Of a stretch of 38,534 nucleotides of DNA, positions 8,717-16,656 are shown piece by piece. The stretch is from Microbacterium testaceum (GTDB taxonomy: Bacteria; Actinomycetota; Actinomycetes; Actinomycetales; Microbacteriaceae), in assembly GCF_001476285.1 (NCBI RefSeq), contig NZ_LDRU01000103.1:1-38534 (forward strand). The letters run 5' to 3'. The position numbers were made by a program, and so were the translations under genes. The notes under the pieces were generated by a model. The model was not told the DNA's origin. It saw only the letters and a list, made by a program, of their open reading frames with translations, and made no database searches. Position 1 is the first letter of the stretch. Each line of letters starts with the position of its first letter.

Positions 8717-9216
8717 GCGTGCCCGAAGAGATGCTCGGCGAACGCCGCGTCGACGGCCCGGGCGACATGGAGGAGCTGGGGCGCGCTCTCGGGCGCGCGC
8801 TGGAGCCGGGCGACGTCGTCGTGCTGACGGGCCCGCTCGGCGCCGGGAAGACGACCCTGACCCGCGGGATCGGCGAGGGGCTCGGCATCCGGGGTCCCGT
8901 CCAGAGCCCGACCTTCGTGATCGCGCGCACGCACCCCTCGCTGGTCGGGGGGACGCCTCTCGTGCACGTCGACGCCTACCGTCTGGGGGCTGCCGTCGAG
9001 CTCGACGATCTCGACATCGATGTGGCGGGATCCGCGGTGATCGTCGAGTGGGGGCGCGGAGTCGCCGAGTACCTCGCCGACTCCTGGTGGGAGATCGAGA
9101 TCGACCGCGAGGTGGGCGGTCGCGGTGTCGACAACGCCTGTGGTGAGATCGCTCCGCACACGCTCGACCTCGATGCGGACGCTCCGCGGACGGTGACGAT
9201 CTCGCGTCGACCGTGA
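8713..9216 (+). CDS. tsaE: tRNA t6A biosynthesis ATPase TsaE
   Basis: TsaE is the ATPase that, with TsaB and TsaD, helps install threonylcarbamoyl on A37 of ANN-decoding tRNAs. The protein has 167 residues. The P-loop GPLGAGKTT is at residues 40-48, followed by the family motif GIRGPVQSPTFVI and then VHVDAYRLG. The Walker-B-like region is DDLDIDVAGSAVIVEWGRGV. It starts inside the alr stop (ATGA). Its partners tsaB and tsaD lie 4.7 kb downstream, separated by the lipoprotein/two-component block and a hydrolase. In many actinobacteria tsaE and tsaB are close neighbours, so this block looks inserted. Confidence 0.94.
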   Translation: MSVPEEMLGERRVDGPGDMEELGRALGRALEPGDVVVLTGPLGAGKTTLTRGIGEGLGIRGPVQSPTFVIARTHPSLVGGTPLVHVDAYRLGAAVELDDLDIDVAGSAVIVEWGRGVAEYLADSWWEIEIDREVGGRGVDNACGEIAPHTLDLDADAPRTVTISRRP

Positions 9217-9233
9217 CCTGTGCGCGCCACGGT

Positions 9234-9288
9234 TGTCGCGAAACAGCGACATCGCGGCGACACGGGTGCGACATCGGGTCAATACGGT
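9234..9288 (+). promoter_or_regulatory. Promoter with 11-bp-spaced GCGACA boxes upstream of the OmpA-like gene
   Basis: GCGACA occurs at 9246, 9257 and 9268, exactly 11 bases apart. A fourth copy in inverted orientation, TGTCGC at 9234-9239, forms an inverted repeat with the first box (six-base loop). A -10-like TACGGT lies at 9283-9288, seven bases before the ATG at 9296, and the -35 position falls inside the repeat array. Direct repeats one helical turn apart overlapping -35 are the classic binding geometry of OmpR/PhoB-family regulators, and one is encoded at the end of this operon. The binding protein is inferred. Confidence 0.6.
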
Positions 9289-9295
9289 GGATGCC

Positions 9296-10502
9296 ATGAG
9301 TCGATCCCCCCCGCTCTCTCTCGGCCCGCCGGACCCTCGGTGTCTCCGCCGCTCTCGCCGCGCTGGTTCTCGTCGGGTGCAGCGCGGAGCCGGTGGCATC
9401 CGTCTCCGCCCCCTCGCCGTCCATCGATCCGGGGACGTCGACCCCGGAGCCGGACGTCGCCCGGGTCGCCGGATACGACGTGGGCGAGTTCCCGCCGGTG
9501 CCCCTGTTCACCCTGCCCGACCTGGCGGTGCTGGACGACTCGGCCTCGGCCTTCACGATCGAGGCGTCGTCGTCGCTCGCCTCGCTGCCGGGGGTGACGG
9601 TCAGCTCCGCGCCGTGCGACGCCGGGCAGAGCGTGAGCGCCGGAGCCGGTACGGCGGTGCTGTACGGCGACGGCTCGGGTAGCTATACCGGGCCCGACGG
9701 CGCCGTCCGCAACTTCGGTGACGGGTCGGGGTCGACGACGATCGGCGGCGTCGAGATCCAGAACTTCGGCGACGGATCGGGGTCGTACACCTCGGGCGAC
9801 GTGTCGATCCAGAACTTCGGTGACGGCTCGGGAACGTACCGCGATGCGACCCGCGACGTGCAGATCTTCGGCGACGGGTCGGGCACGAGCACCCGCGGCG
9901 ACGAGAGCATCCAGAACTTCGGCGACGGTTCGGGGACCTACCGCGCCGGAGCGGTCGAGATTCAGAACTCCGGCGACGGTTCCGGGTCGTACCGCGACGG
10001 CACCGTCGAGATCCAGAACTTCGGCGACGGTACCGGCCGCGTCGACGGGGTGACCGTATCCGTCGCCCCGCTGGCGCCCGTGCCGCGGCTCGGCGTGTTC
10101 CCACCGCTGACGGCGCTGGCCCCCGTGACGAGTTGCGGCACCACCCTGACCCTGTCCGACGCGGTGCTGTTCGACTTCGACTCGGCGGAGATCCGCCCGG
10201 ATGCGGTATCCGTGCTCGACGCGCTCGCGACCGTCCTCACCCAGGCGGCCGTCCCGGCGGCGACCGTTTCCGGACACACGGATGCCATCGGCACCGATGC
10301 CGAGAACCAGGTGCTGTCGGAGCGCCGGGCGCAGGCCGTCGTCGAGGCGCTCCGCCAACGGGGGACACCCACCGACTGGACGGCGGAAGGGTACGGAGAA
10401 TCCCGGCCCGTCGCCGCGAACGAGATCGACGGGGCCGACAACCCCGCGGGTCGCCAACTCAACCGCCGGGTCGAGATCCTCGTCCCCACTTTCGGAGGCT
10501 GA
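9296..10502 (+). CDS. OmpA-family lipoprotein with GDGSG tandem repeats; frame broken near the start
   Basis: Most of the protein reads in one frame from 9300 to 10502. It has a clear lipoprotein signal (RR, a hydrophobic core, lipobox LVGC), a linker, eight 17-residue repeats around GDGSG (9660-10067), and a C-terminal OmpA-like peptidoglycan-binding domain. That domain shows VLFDFDSAEIRP, SGHTDAIGTDAENQVLSERRA and RQLNRRVEI. That frame has no start codon before the lipobox. The only suitable start, ATG 9296, is in another frame. Removing one base from the C7 run at 9306-9312 joins them and gives MSRSPRSLSARR followed by the signal core, with lipid-bearing Cys28. So either the run has one extra C (assembly error or real mutation), or the gene is phase-variable. 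The only in-frame alternative, GTG 9393, lacks the signal peptide. Probably anchored to the outer face of the membrane and touching peptidoglycan. Confidence 0.8.
9660..10067 (+). repeat. Eight in-frame 51-bp tandem repeats (GDGSG units)
   Basis: Units start at 9660, 9711, 9762, 9813, 9864, 9915, 9966 and 10017 with no indels. Each encodes 17 residues of the form N-F-G-D-G-S-G-(S/T)-Y-x-x-G-x-V-x-I-Q. The first unit (LYGDGSG) and last unit (NFGDGTG) are the most divergent. The strict register suggests a repeating beta-strand fold such as a solenoid or roll; the acidic glycine-rich turns could bind cations, but this is not the canonical RTX nonapeptide. Confidence 0.92.
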
Positions 10503-10503
10503 C

Positions 10504-11037
10504 ATGCACAGAATCACCGCATCCGCCCTGGCCCTGGGGCTCGGCCTCGCCGCTCTCACCGGCTGCGCCGTGAGCATCACGGACGAGAAGGATGCCGCCG
10601 GCCCCCTGCCCTCGCCGACCGACGCCACGAGTGTCGAGGCGGTCACGGACGATCCGCGGCCCGAGGTGATCGCGCCGCCCGCCCCCGACGCCTCCGATGC
10701 GGCCGAGGCCCCGTCGAACCTCCGTACCCGCGACGAGGCGATCTCGCTCGCGGACACCACCGTCGCCTGCACTCCCGGTCTCGTCATCGCCGACGACGGC
10801 AAGGTCGTCCGGGTCGAGGGGGCGTGCGACGACGTCACCGTCTCGGGCTTCGCGACGGTGGTGGTGCTCGACGACGTCTCGAGGCTCACCGTGAAGGGGG
10901 ACGGGATCGTCGTGTACGCCCAGCAGGTGGGCGATCTCGCCGTCAGCGGCGACGTGAACACGATCCTCTGGCGGGGGAGCGCCCCACGCCTCGACGACAC
11001 GGGCGTCGCGACGACGTCCGTCCGGGACGAGCGATGA
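10504..11037 (+). CDS. DUF3060 domain lipoprotein
   Basis: This 177-residue protein has a lipoprotein signal ending in lipobox LTGC (Cys21). An acidic, proline/alanine-rich linker of about 60 residues follows, then a DUF3060-like region (about residues 95-165). That region has short repeating hydrophobic strands: VVRVEGACDDVTVSG, VVVLDDVSRLTVKGDG, IVVYAQQVGDLAVSGDVN. Such serial strands are typical of DUF3060, a family of unknown function often found in actinobacterial lipoproteins. ATG 10504 follows the preceding stop by one base. The stop overlaps the next gene. Its function is unknown; sharing an operon with an OmpA-like lipoprotein and a two-component pair suggests an envelope role. Confidence 0.8.
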   Translation: MHRITASALALGLGLAALTGCAVSITDEKDAAGPLPSPTDATSVEAVTDDPRPEVIAPPAPDASDAAEAPSNLRTRDEAISLADTTVACTPGLVIADDGKVVRVEGACDDVTVSGFATVVVLDDVSRLTVKGDGIVVYAQQVGDLAVSGDVNTILWRGSAPRLDDTGVATTSVRDER

Positions 11038-11315
11038 GCGCGCCGGTCCCCGTCTGGGCCCCGGCTCCGCCGCGGACGAACGGTCTCGCGATCGCCGCCT
11101 TCGTGCTGGGGCTGTGCGGATTCGGCATCCTGCCCGTCGTCTTCGGGCACGTCGCTCTCGGACAGATCCGTCGCACCGGCGACCGCGGGGCGACCCTCGC
11201 CATCGTCGGTCTCGTCCTCGGGTATCTCGTCCTGGCCGCCACGATCATCGGGGTCGGCGTGCTCATCGCCGTCGCGGTCGGTGTTCCCGTGTTCGCCACG
11301 TGGGTGTCGTCGTGA
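11034..11315 (+). CDS. Small DUF4190-type membrane protein
   Basis: This 93-residue protein has two predicted membrane helices, roughly residues 16-38 and 57-88, joined by the short loop GHVALGQIRRTGDRGATLAIVGLVLGY. That GHxALxQIRRTG(x)nG pattern is characteristic of DUF4190 proteins. The ATG at 11034 overlaps the DUF3060 stop (ATGA), and its own stop overlaps the response regulator start (GTGA), so the four downstream genes are translationally linked. No function is established. A small membrane protein directly before a kinase with almost no external loop could be an accessory sensor, but that is speculation. Confidence 0.8.
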   Translation: MSAPVPVWAPAPPRTNGLAIAAFVLGLCGFGILPVVFGHVALGQIRRTGDRGATLAIVGLVLGYLVLAATIIGVGVLIAVAVGVPVFATWVSS

Positions 11316-12028
11316 GCGACGAACGCCCAGGCATCCTGCTCGTCGACGACGACGAGACGATCCGCGCCGGTCTCGGGGCTTTCCTCGAGCGCAGCGGCTA
11401 CCGCGTCGTGGTCGCAGCCGACGGGCAGGAGGCGCTCGACGTGCTCCCCACCGGCGACATCGCGCTCGCCGTGTGCGACGTCATCATGCCGCGTGTCGAC
11501 GGGCGCGAGTTCGTCCGCCGCGTGCGCGCGGAGGGGCGCTGGCTGCCCATCATCCTGCTGACCCAGGTGGGCGAGTCGTACGAGCGCAGCGCCGCCCTCG
11601 ACGAGGGTGCCGACGACTACCTCAACAAACCGTTCGACCCGCAGGAGCTGCTCTCGCGCGTCCGGGCGGTGCTGCGGCGCAGCGTGCCGGGGGAGCGCCC
11701 GTTGAGCGCGGCACCGCGACTGAGGGCGGGAGCCCTCGAGCTCGACCGGTCCGCGCGGCGCGTCTGGCGCGACGGCGCCGAGGTGACCCTGACGCCCAAG
11801 GCCGTGATGCTGCTGGACTACCTCATGGCGCACCCCGGGGAGGTGCACACGCGCGACCGTCTACTGACCGCGCTGTGGGGCTTCGACTTTGTCACCTCGA
11901 CCCGCGCCATCGACCACCGCATCGCCGAGCTGCGGCGCGTGATCGGCGACGACCCCGGCGCCCCGCGCTACATCGAGACCGTGCAGAGTGCGGGATACCG
12001 CTTCGTGCACCCGGTCGGTGCCGCATGA
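11312..12028 (+). CDS. OmpR-family two-component response regulator
   Basis: The 238-residue protein has a receiver domain (residues about 7-120) with the acidic pocket DDD at 12-14, phosphoacceptor Asp56 in VCDVIMP, Thr84 and Lys106 in LNKPFD. A winged-helix DNA-binding domain (about 135-235) follows, with VTLTPKAVMLLDYLMAHPGEVHTR and the closing TVQSAGYRFV. GTG 11312 is chosen for its GTGA overlap with the preceding stop and its position just before the receiver. It overlaps the kinase gene by four bases. OmpR/PhoB-type regulators bind direct repeats 11 bp apart, which is what lies upstream of this operon at 9246-9273, so it may control its own operon. Confidence 0.95.
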   Translation: MSDERPGILLVDDDETIRAGLGAFLERSGYRVVVAADGQEALDVLPTGDIALAVCDVIMPRVDGREFVRRVRAEGRWLPIILLTQVGESYERSAALDEGADDYLNKPFDPQELLSRVRAVLRRSVPGERPLSAAPRLRAGALELDRSARRVWRDGAEVTLTPKAVMLLDYLMAHPGEVHTRDRLLTALWGFDFVTSTRAIDHRIAELRRVIGDDPGAPRYIETVQSAGYRFVHPVGAA

Positions 12029-12942
12029 GCCGGCGGGCGGCGGTTCTCGCGATCGTGCTGCCCGTGGCGGTCGGCGCGATCGTGGCTCTCTCGCTGTTCG
12101 TCGCCGGGGAGCGGAGGGCGCTCACCGTGAGCACGGCCCTGCCTCTCGTCGCGGTGTACATCGGCGTGGTTCTCTCGATCATCGCTGCCGTCATCGTGAC
12201 CGTCGTGGCACGGCGGGGCCGGGCAGAAGCAGCGCGCGCCGTCGCGCGGGACGAGGGATACCGCGCGGGGCGCGGTGAAGAGCGCGAGGCGCATCGACGC
12301 TTCCTCGCGCGGCTCGACCACGAGCTGAAGAATCCGATCACGGCCATCCGGGCGACCCTGGCGGGAATCGATCCTGCCGCGGCTCCCGCTCACGTCGAGG
12401 TGATCGACGCGCAGGCGCGACGACTCGCAGCGCTCGTGGGAGACCTCCGCAAACTGTCCGAGATCGAGACGAGGCCGCTCGAGACCGAGCCGGTCGACCT
12501 CGAGGCGCTCGCTCGCGACGCGGTGCACGCGCTCGAACAGCAGCGCCCCGAGGCGAGGGGGCGCATCAGCGTCATCGCCGAGCGGGTGCCGTGGTCGGTC
12601 CCGGTGCTCCCGGCAGACCCCGATCTACTCGCCCTGGCCCTCGACAACGTCCTCGCCAACGCGGTCAAGTTCTCGGCATCCGGTCCGATCGAGGTCCGCC
12701 TGCGGGAGGACGGCGGCGGGGCCGTCATCGAGGTCGCCGACACGGGACGCGGGGTCCCGGCCGACGCCCAGGCCGTCGTGTTCGACGACCTTGCGCGCGC
12801 GGCGAACGCCCGTGATGTGCCCGGCTCGGGTATTGGCCTCTCTCTCGTGCGGACGATCCTCCACCGTCACGGCGGGGACGTCGAACTGCGCTCGCGCGAG
12901 GGCGCGGGAACCGTCGTCACGCTGCGGTTGCCGACCGCCTGA
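12025..12942 (+). CDS. Sensor histidine kinase with two membrane helices and minimal external loop
   Basis: The protein has 305 residues. Two hydrophobic helices (about 5-27 and 37-62) are separated by only about nine residues, so there is no extracytoplasmic sensor domain. A charged linker leads to the dimerization/phosphoacceptor domain with His99 in LDHELKNPIT, then the HATPase domain with the N box NVLANAVKFS, G1 DTGRGVP and G2 GSGIGLSLV. It is the cognate partner of the response regulator, whose stop it overlaps (ATGA). The architecture resembles intramembrane-sensing kinases, which usually read the state of the membrane or of a partner protein. Candidate partners are the lipoproteins and DUF4190 protein in the same operon. 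The 3' end overlaps the convergent hydrolase by 26 bases. Confidence 0.93.
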   Translation: MSRRAAVLAIVLPVAVGAIVALSLFVAGERRALTVSTALPLVAVYIGVVLSIIAAVIVTVVARRGRAEAARAVARDEGYRAGRGEEREAHRRFLARLDHELKNPITAIRATLAGIDPAAAPAHVEVIDAQARRLAALVGDLRKLSEIETRPLETEPVDLEALARDAVHALEQQRPEARGRISVIAERVPWSVPVLPADPDLLALALDNVLANAVKFSASGPIEVRLREDGGGAVIEVADTGRGVPADAQAVVFDDLARAANARDVPGSGIGLSLVRTILHRHGGDVELRSREGAGTVVTLRLPTA

Positions 12943-13840
12943 CCGGAGCCGGCACGCGGTCGGCCGCCCAGACCTCGCGGAGCGCGAGAAGCGTGGGGAC
13001 CGGCTGCTCGACGTGTGCGAAATGACCGCTGTCGTCGAGGACGATCTCGTCGAGATCGCGGATCAGCCGCCCCCACCGCTGACCATCGCGCGCCGCGACG
13101 AACACGTCGTGGCGCCCCCGGACCACGCGGACCGGGCACGCGACACGCCGCCAGACGGCGTCGTCGTGGGTGCGCGCCGCGCGAGCGGCGGCGAGGAACG
13201 AGGCGGGTCGGATCTCGGACGCGAGGGCGTCGCTGACCGTACGGTCGACGCGCGCGGGATGCCGGAACAGCGGCCGTGCCAGCAGGCGCAGCAGGCCCGT
13301 TCGCGCCAGCAGGGAGAGCAGCGGTCGTGACAGGGGCCCGAGGCCGCGCAGCAGGCGCATCGCCAGGACCATGCCGCTGAGTCCGGGCAGGGTCAGGATG
13401 CCGCGGACCGGGTGCTGTGCCACCATCCGCGCTCCCCGTCCGCTCGGCGAGACCACGCCGACGGCGACCGTCGCGCCGGGGAAGCGCGCGGCGACATCCA
13501 GCGCGACCACCGCCCCGAGCGAGTGCCCGACCACGCGCCAGCGCGGATACCCGAGTGCGCGCGCGACGGCCGCCACAGCCACGGCGAGGTCTCCCGCGTC
13601 GGGAACGGGGCCGGCCGACTCGCCCCAACCGGGCAGGTCGATCGCGATGATGTCCGACAGGGGCCGCCGCATCCCGTCCGACGCCGCGATCAGCGGAATC
13701 CACGTCCGCCACGATCCGGCTGCGCCGTGCAGCAGCACGGTGGCGACCGGACTCCCCGACGCTCGGCCCGCGTGGACGACGATCGTCCCCACCGCGGTGG
13801 GAACGACGAGCCGTCGCAGGCCGAGGTCGGTGGCATCCAT
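12917..13840 (-). CDS. Alpha/beta hydrolase
   Basis: The 307-residue protein has the alpha/beta-hydrolase fold signatures: oxyanion-side VLLHGAAGSWRTW near residue 35, DLPGWGES, the nucleophile elbow VVGHSLGAV (serine), the acidic region VRVVRGRHDVFV and the catalytic histidine in LDDSGHFAHVEQP. The substrate is unknown; no esterase- or dehalogenase-specific motif stands out. ATG 13840 is preceded by AGAAGGA only a few bases away, a tight but usable ribosome site. It is convergent with the kinase gene (26-base overlap) and divergent from tsaB. In related genomes a hydrolase of this type often sits near alr/tsaE/tsaB, so it probably belongs to the ancestral cluster. Confidence 0.88.
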   Translation of the reverse strand: MDATDLGLRRLVVPTAVGTIVVHAGRASGSPVATVLLHGAAGSWRTWIPLIAASDGMRRPLSDIIAIDLPGWGESAGPVPDAGDLAVAVAAVARALGYPRWRVVGHSLGAVVALDVAARFPGATVAVGVVSPSGRGARMVAQHPVRGILTLPGLSGMVLAMRLLRGLGPLSRPLLSLLARTGLLRLLARPLFRHPARVDRTVSDALASEIRPASFLAAARAARTHDDAVWRRVACPVRVVRGRHDVFVAARDGQRWGRLIRDLDEIVLDDSGHFAHVEQPVPTLLALREVWAADRVPAPVRRSATAA

Positions 13841-13891
13841 GATCCTTCTTCGGCACACGGACCCCGATCGGATGCCACGACCCGCGGCGGA

Positions 13892-13897
13892 TAACCT
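13892..13897 (+). promoter_or_regulatory. Leaderless -10 box of tsaB
   Basis: TAACCT is followed by six bases and the tsaB GTG at 13904, the same geometry as several other genes here. No convincing -35 is seen. Confidence 0.6.
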
Positions 13898-13903
13898 GGA
13901 ACG

Positions 13904-14539
13904 GTGATCCTCGGCATCGACACCTCGCTCGGCACCGCCGTCGCGGCGATCACGCGCGACGGTGAAGTGCTCGCGGACGAACAGAGCGCGAACCCCCTCG
14001 GTCACGCGGAGGTCATCGGCGATCTGTTGCGGCGCGCGACGTCCGCGGCCCCGGCGCCGACGCACGTGGCGATCGGGATGGGACCGGGCCCCTTCACGGG
14101 ACTGCGGGTCGGGATCGCGACCGCTCGGGTGTACGCGCTGGGGCGCGGTGTCCCGGTCGTGCCCGTGCCCAGCCACGACGGCATCGCGCTGGGAATCCTG
14201 CTCGCCGATGCGCTGATCGACGTCGAGACCCCGCGCTTCGCGGTCGTGACCGACGCACGCCGACGGGAGTTCGCCTACAGCGTCTACGACGGTATCGACG
14301 ACGACGGCCTTCCCGTCCGCGTCTCGGATGCCGCGCTCAGCCCGCGCGACGACCTCGATGGCCGCCTGGCCGAGCTCGGCGCGGCCCGCGTCGACGCGAC
14401 GAGCGTGTCGGCCGCGATGATCTCCCTCGCCGCAGCCCGCGCCCTCGACGCCGGGCGCACCCTCGCGGGTCCCGAACCGCTCTACCTGCGCAGCCCCGAC
14501 GTCGTCGCCGCACACGCCCCGAAGAGGGTGAGCGGATGA
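13904..14539 (+). CDS. tsaB: tRNA t6A biosynthesis protein TsaB
   Basis: TsaB is the inactive ASKHA-fold partner that binds TsaD and TsaE for t6A37 synthesis. The 211-residue protein starts with [15 protein letters not shown], has the characteristic [12 protein letters not shown] segment and the family motif [20 protein letters not shown]. The C-terminus ([12 protein letters not shown]) is also typical. GTG 13904 begins right at the first beta strand and six bases after a -10 box, implying a leaderless transcript. Its stop overlaps rimI (ATGA). It begins a tsaB-rimI-tsaD operon. Confidence 0.94.
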   Translation: MILGIDTSLGTAVAAITRDGEVLADEQSANPLGHAEVIGDLLRRATSAAPAPTHVAIGMGPGPFTGLRVGIATARVYALGRGVPVVPVPSHDGIALGILLADALIDVETPRFAVVTDARRREFAYSVYDGIDDDGLPVRVSDAALSPRDDLDGRLAELGAARVDATSVSAAMISLAAARALDAGRTLAGPEPLYLRSPDVVAAHAPKRVSG

Positions 14540-15132
14540 CGACGCGCGGCGCCACCCTCGACGACCTCGACGCGATCATGGCACTCGAGCACGCCTCGTT
14601 CCCGACCGACGCCTGGAGCGCGGCGATGATGCGCGAGGAGCTCGCCTCGCCCCACGGCTGGTACGTCGTCGTCGAAGAAGCGGGCCGTGTGATCGGGTAC
14701 GCGGGTCTGCGCGCGGTGCGCGGGGCTCGGGATGCCGACGTCCAGACCATCACGATCTCCGAGACGGCGCGCGGCCGGGGGCGGGGGCGTGCGTTGCTCA
14801 CCGCACTGCTCGAGGAGGCGGCGCGTCGCGGCGTGCACGACGTCTTCCTCGAGGTGCGCGCGGACAATCCCGTCGCTCAGACGCTGTACGCCTCGGAGGG
14901 GTTCGTCGAGGTGGGGCGCCGCCCGCGGTACTACCAGCCCGACGACGTCGACGCGATCGTGATGCAGCTCGACCTCCGGGGTTGGCTCGGACGCCGCGCC
15001 GAGGGCGTGGCATCCGCGTTCGCAGAATCGGAAAAGGGCACCGGATCCGGAGCAGAACCGCAACGGGATCCGGATCCGGCGCCGTCTTCCGGATCCGTGA
15101 ACGCCCCGACGACCGGAAAGGGTTGGTGCTGA
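14536..15132 (+). CDS. rimI: Ribosomal protein S18-alanine N-acetyltransferase (RimI-type GNAT) with C-terminal tail
   Basis: This is a GNAT acetyltransferase of 198 residues. The first ~150 match Rim[19 protein letters not shown], the acetyl-CoA loop [40 protein letters not shown] and the final strand DAIVMQLDL. RimI acetylates the N-terminus of S18; tsaB-rimI-tsaD neighbourhood supports the call. The last ~45 residues (from about GWLGRRAEG onward) form a Gly/Ser/Pro-rich tail absent from ordinary RimI. It is encoded by DNA containing three CCGGATCCG palindromes. The tail ends at TGA 15130-15132, one base of which is shared with the tsaD ATG. Confidence 0.88.
   Translation: MTTRGATLDDLDAIMALEHASFPTDAWSAAMMREELASPHGWYVVVEEAGRVIGYAGLRAVRGARDADVQTITISETARGRGRGRALLTALLEEAARRGVHDVFLEVRADNPVAQTLYASEGFVEVGRRPRYYQPDDVDAIVMQLDLRGWLGRRAEGVASAFAESEKGTGSGAEPQRDPDPAPSSGSVNAPTTGKGWC
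15041..15097 (+). repeat. Cluster of CCGGATCCGG palindromes in the 3' end of rimI
   Basis: CCGGATCCGG occurs at 15041-15050 and 15070-15079, with a nine-base copy CCGGATCCG at 15089-15097. A further GGATCC lies at 15066-15071. Each is self-complementary and they can also pair with one another. They lie within the coding tail of rimI, 35 bases before tsaD. Confidence 0.8.
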
Positions 15133-16232
15133 TGCACGCCCCCCTCGTACTCGGCATCGAGACCAGCTGCGACGAGACCGGGATCGGGATCGTCCGCGGT
15201 CGACAGCTCCTGAGCAACACGATCGCCTCGAGCATGGACGAGCACGCGCGCTATGGCGGCGTCGTCCCCGAGGTCGCCGCCCGCGCGCACCTGGAGGCCC
15301 TCCAGCCCTCGATCGATGCCGCGCTCGCCGAAGCGGGCGTGACCCTCGCCGACCTCGACGCCGTCGCCGTCACGAGCGGCCCCGGGCTCGCCGGTGCCCT
15401 GATGGTCGGTGTCGGCGCGGCCAAGGGGCTCGCCGTGGCCCTCGACAAGCCGCTTTACGCCGTCAACCATCTCGTCGGTCACATCGCCGCCGACATCCTC
15501 GACGCCGACGCCGGCGAGCTGGAGTACCCCACGGTCGCCCTCCTCGTGAGCGGCGGGCACACGTCTCTCCTCCTCGTGCGCGATCTGACCAGCGACGTCG
15601 AGCTGCTGGGCGAGACCATGGATGACGCCGCGGGTGAGGCCTTCGACAAGGTCGCGCGACTGTTGAAGCTGCCGTACCCCGGCGGCCCCGAGATCGATCG
15701 CGCTGCGGCTTCCGGCGATCCGACCGCGATCCGCTTCCCGCGGGGGCTGTCGCGCGCCTCCGACATGGCATCCCACCGCTACGACTTCTCGTTCTCGGGT
15801 CTGAAGACAGCCGTCGCCCGGTGGGTCGAGCAGCACGAGGCGGCGGGCGAGCCCGTCCCGGTCGCCGACGTCGCAGCCTCGTTCCGCGAGGCCGTGGTCG
15901 ACGTGCTCGTCACCAAGGCCCTCGACGCGTGCGAGCGCCATGGCGTGCCTCGGCTGCTCCTCGGCGGCGGCGTGATCGCCAACAAGCGCCTGCGCGATGT
16001 CGCCCTCGAACGGGCCGCCGCCGCGGGCGTGGCCGTCCGCATCCCGCCGCTGCGGCTCTGCACCGACAACGGTGCGATGATCGCGGCGCTCGCAGCCGAG
16101 CTCATCGCCTCGGGTCGTCGTCCGTCGACCCTCGCGTTCGGCGCCGACTCGACGCTCCCCGTCACCGAGATCCAGGTGGCGGAGGATCCGGATGCCGAGC
16201 CTCCTGCGCCGCACTTCGGAGCCGCCGCGTGA
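15132..16232 (+). CDS. tsaD: tRNA N6-adenosine threonylcarbamoyltransferase TsaD
   Basis: TsaD catalyses transfer of the threonylcarbamoyl group from TC-AMP to A37 of tRNA. The 366-residue protein carries [16 protein letters not shown] at the N-terminus, the metal-binding HLVGH motif, the ASKHA phosphate loops [11 protein letters not shown] and [14 protein letters not shown], and the C-terminal [13 protein letters not shown] 15132 is selected because it overlaps the rimI stop (TGATG), has GGAAAGGG upstream, and gives the canonical start; the frame is open further upstream without similarity. The last ~25 residues are an acidic/proline tail. A small membrane-protein gene overlaps its stop by four bases. 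Confidence 0.96.
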   Translation: MHAPLVLGIETSCDETGIGIVRGRQLLSNTIASSMDEHARYGGVVPEVAARAHLEALQPSIDAALAEAGVTLADLDAVAVTSGPGLAGALMVGVGAAKGLAVALDKPLYAVNHLVGHIAADILDADAGELEYPTVALLVSGGHTSLLLVRDLTSDVELLGETMDDAAGEAFDKVARLLKLPYPGGPEIDRAAASGDPTAIRFPRGLSRASDMASHRYDFSFSGLKTAVARWVEQHEAAGEPVPVADVAASFREAVVDVLVTKALDACERHGVPRLLLGGGVIANKRLRDVALERAAAAGVAVRIPPLRLCTDNGAMIAALAAELIASGRRPSTLAFGADSTLPVTEIQVAEDPDAEPPAPHFGAAA

Positions 16233-16651
16233 GCGAGGCGTCCCCGCCGACCCGGCGCGCGCGCAAAGAGGTCGAGGGCCAGACCGTCCTCCCCGAGCCC
16301 GCGAAGACCGACCCCGTCGATTCGGACGCGGAGGAGGGCCGCCTCGCGACAGCGCAACTCGAGATGGCGGCCTTCGGCGACCACGTCATCCCGTATGTCC
16401 CCCCGGCACCGAAGCCGCCGCCCTCGCTCGCGCCGTGGGCCCTGCTGCTCGCGATCGCCTCGTTGGCGTCGTCGTTCTTCTGGGGGTGGCTGCTCCCGCT
16501 CAGCGCGGTGGCCGCGATCGTCGCGACGATGTCGTTGCGTCGCGCGCACGACGGTCGACGCGCGGCGACATGGGCGCTCGTGCTGGCGCTGCTGTCCGCC
16601 GTCTTCAGCGCCGGGTGGCTGATCTGGGGCTTCTCGCAGCTCGCCGCGTGA
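16229..16651 (+). CDS. Small DUF4190-like membrane protein with acidic N-terminal region
   Basis: This 140-residue protein has a hydrophilic, acidic N-terminal half. A proline-rich stretch ([15 protein letters not shown]) and two or three membrane helices follow: [34 protein letters not shown] and [21 protein letters not shown]. The [23 protein letters not shown] turn resembles the DUF4190 pattern also seen in the gene at 11034. GTG 16229 overlaps the tsaD stop (GTGA). It ends five bases before the end of the convergent methyltransferase gene. Function unknown; its place at the end of the t6A operon may be only positional. Confidence 0.75.
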   Translation: MSEASPPTRRARKEVEGQTVLPEPAKTDPVDSDAEEGRLATAQLEMAAFGDHVIPYVPPAPKPPPSLAPWALLLAIASLASSFFWGWLLPLSAVAAIVATMSLRRAHDGRRAATWALVLALLSAVFSAGWLIWGFSQLAA

Positions 16652-16656
16652 CGGGC

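Noticed and set aside
6512..9556. A minus-strand frame of about 1014 codons opposite glmS, acpS, alr and tsaE.
   Set aside because: Its translation has no domain motif, is Arg/Ser/Pro-rich, and lies wholly antisense to recognised genes.
9233..9682. An alternative reading in which ATG 9296 stays in its own frame.
   Set aside because: The product is Arg/Pro-rich with no signal or domain. The adjacent frame gives a perfect lipoprotein signal and an OmpA domain.
9660..10067. A CRISPR-like array, because of regular 51-bp spacing.
   Set aside because: The period is an exact multiple of three, every unit is coding in one frame, and the conserved part grades into the variable part as in protein repeats. 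No cas genes are near.
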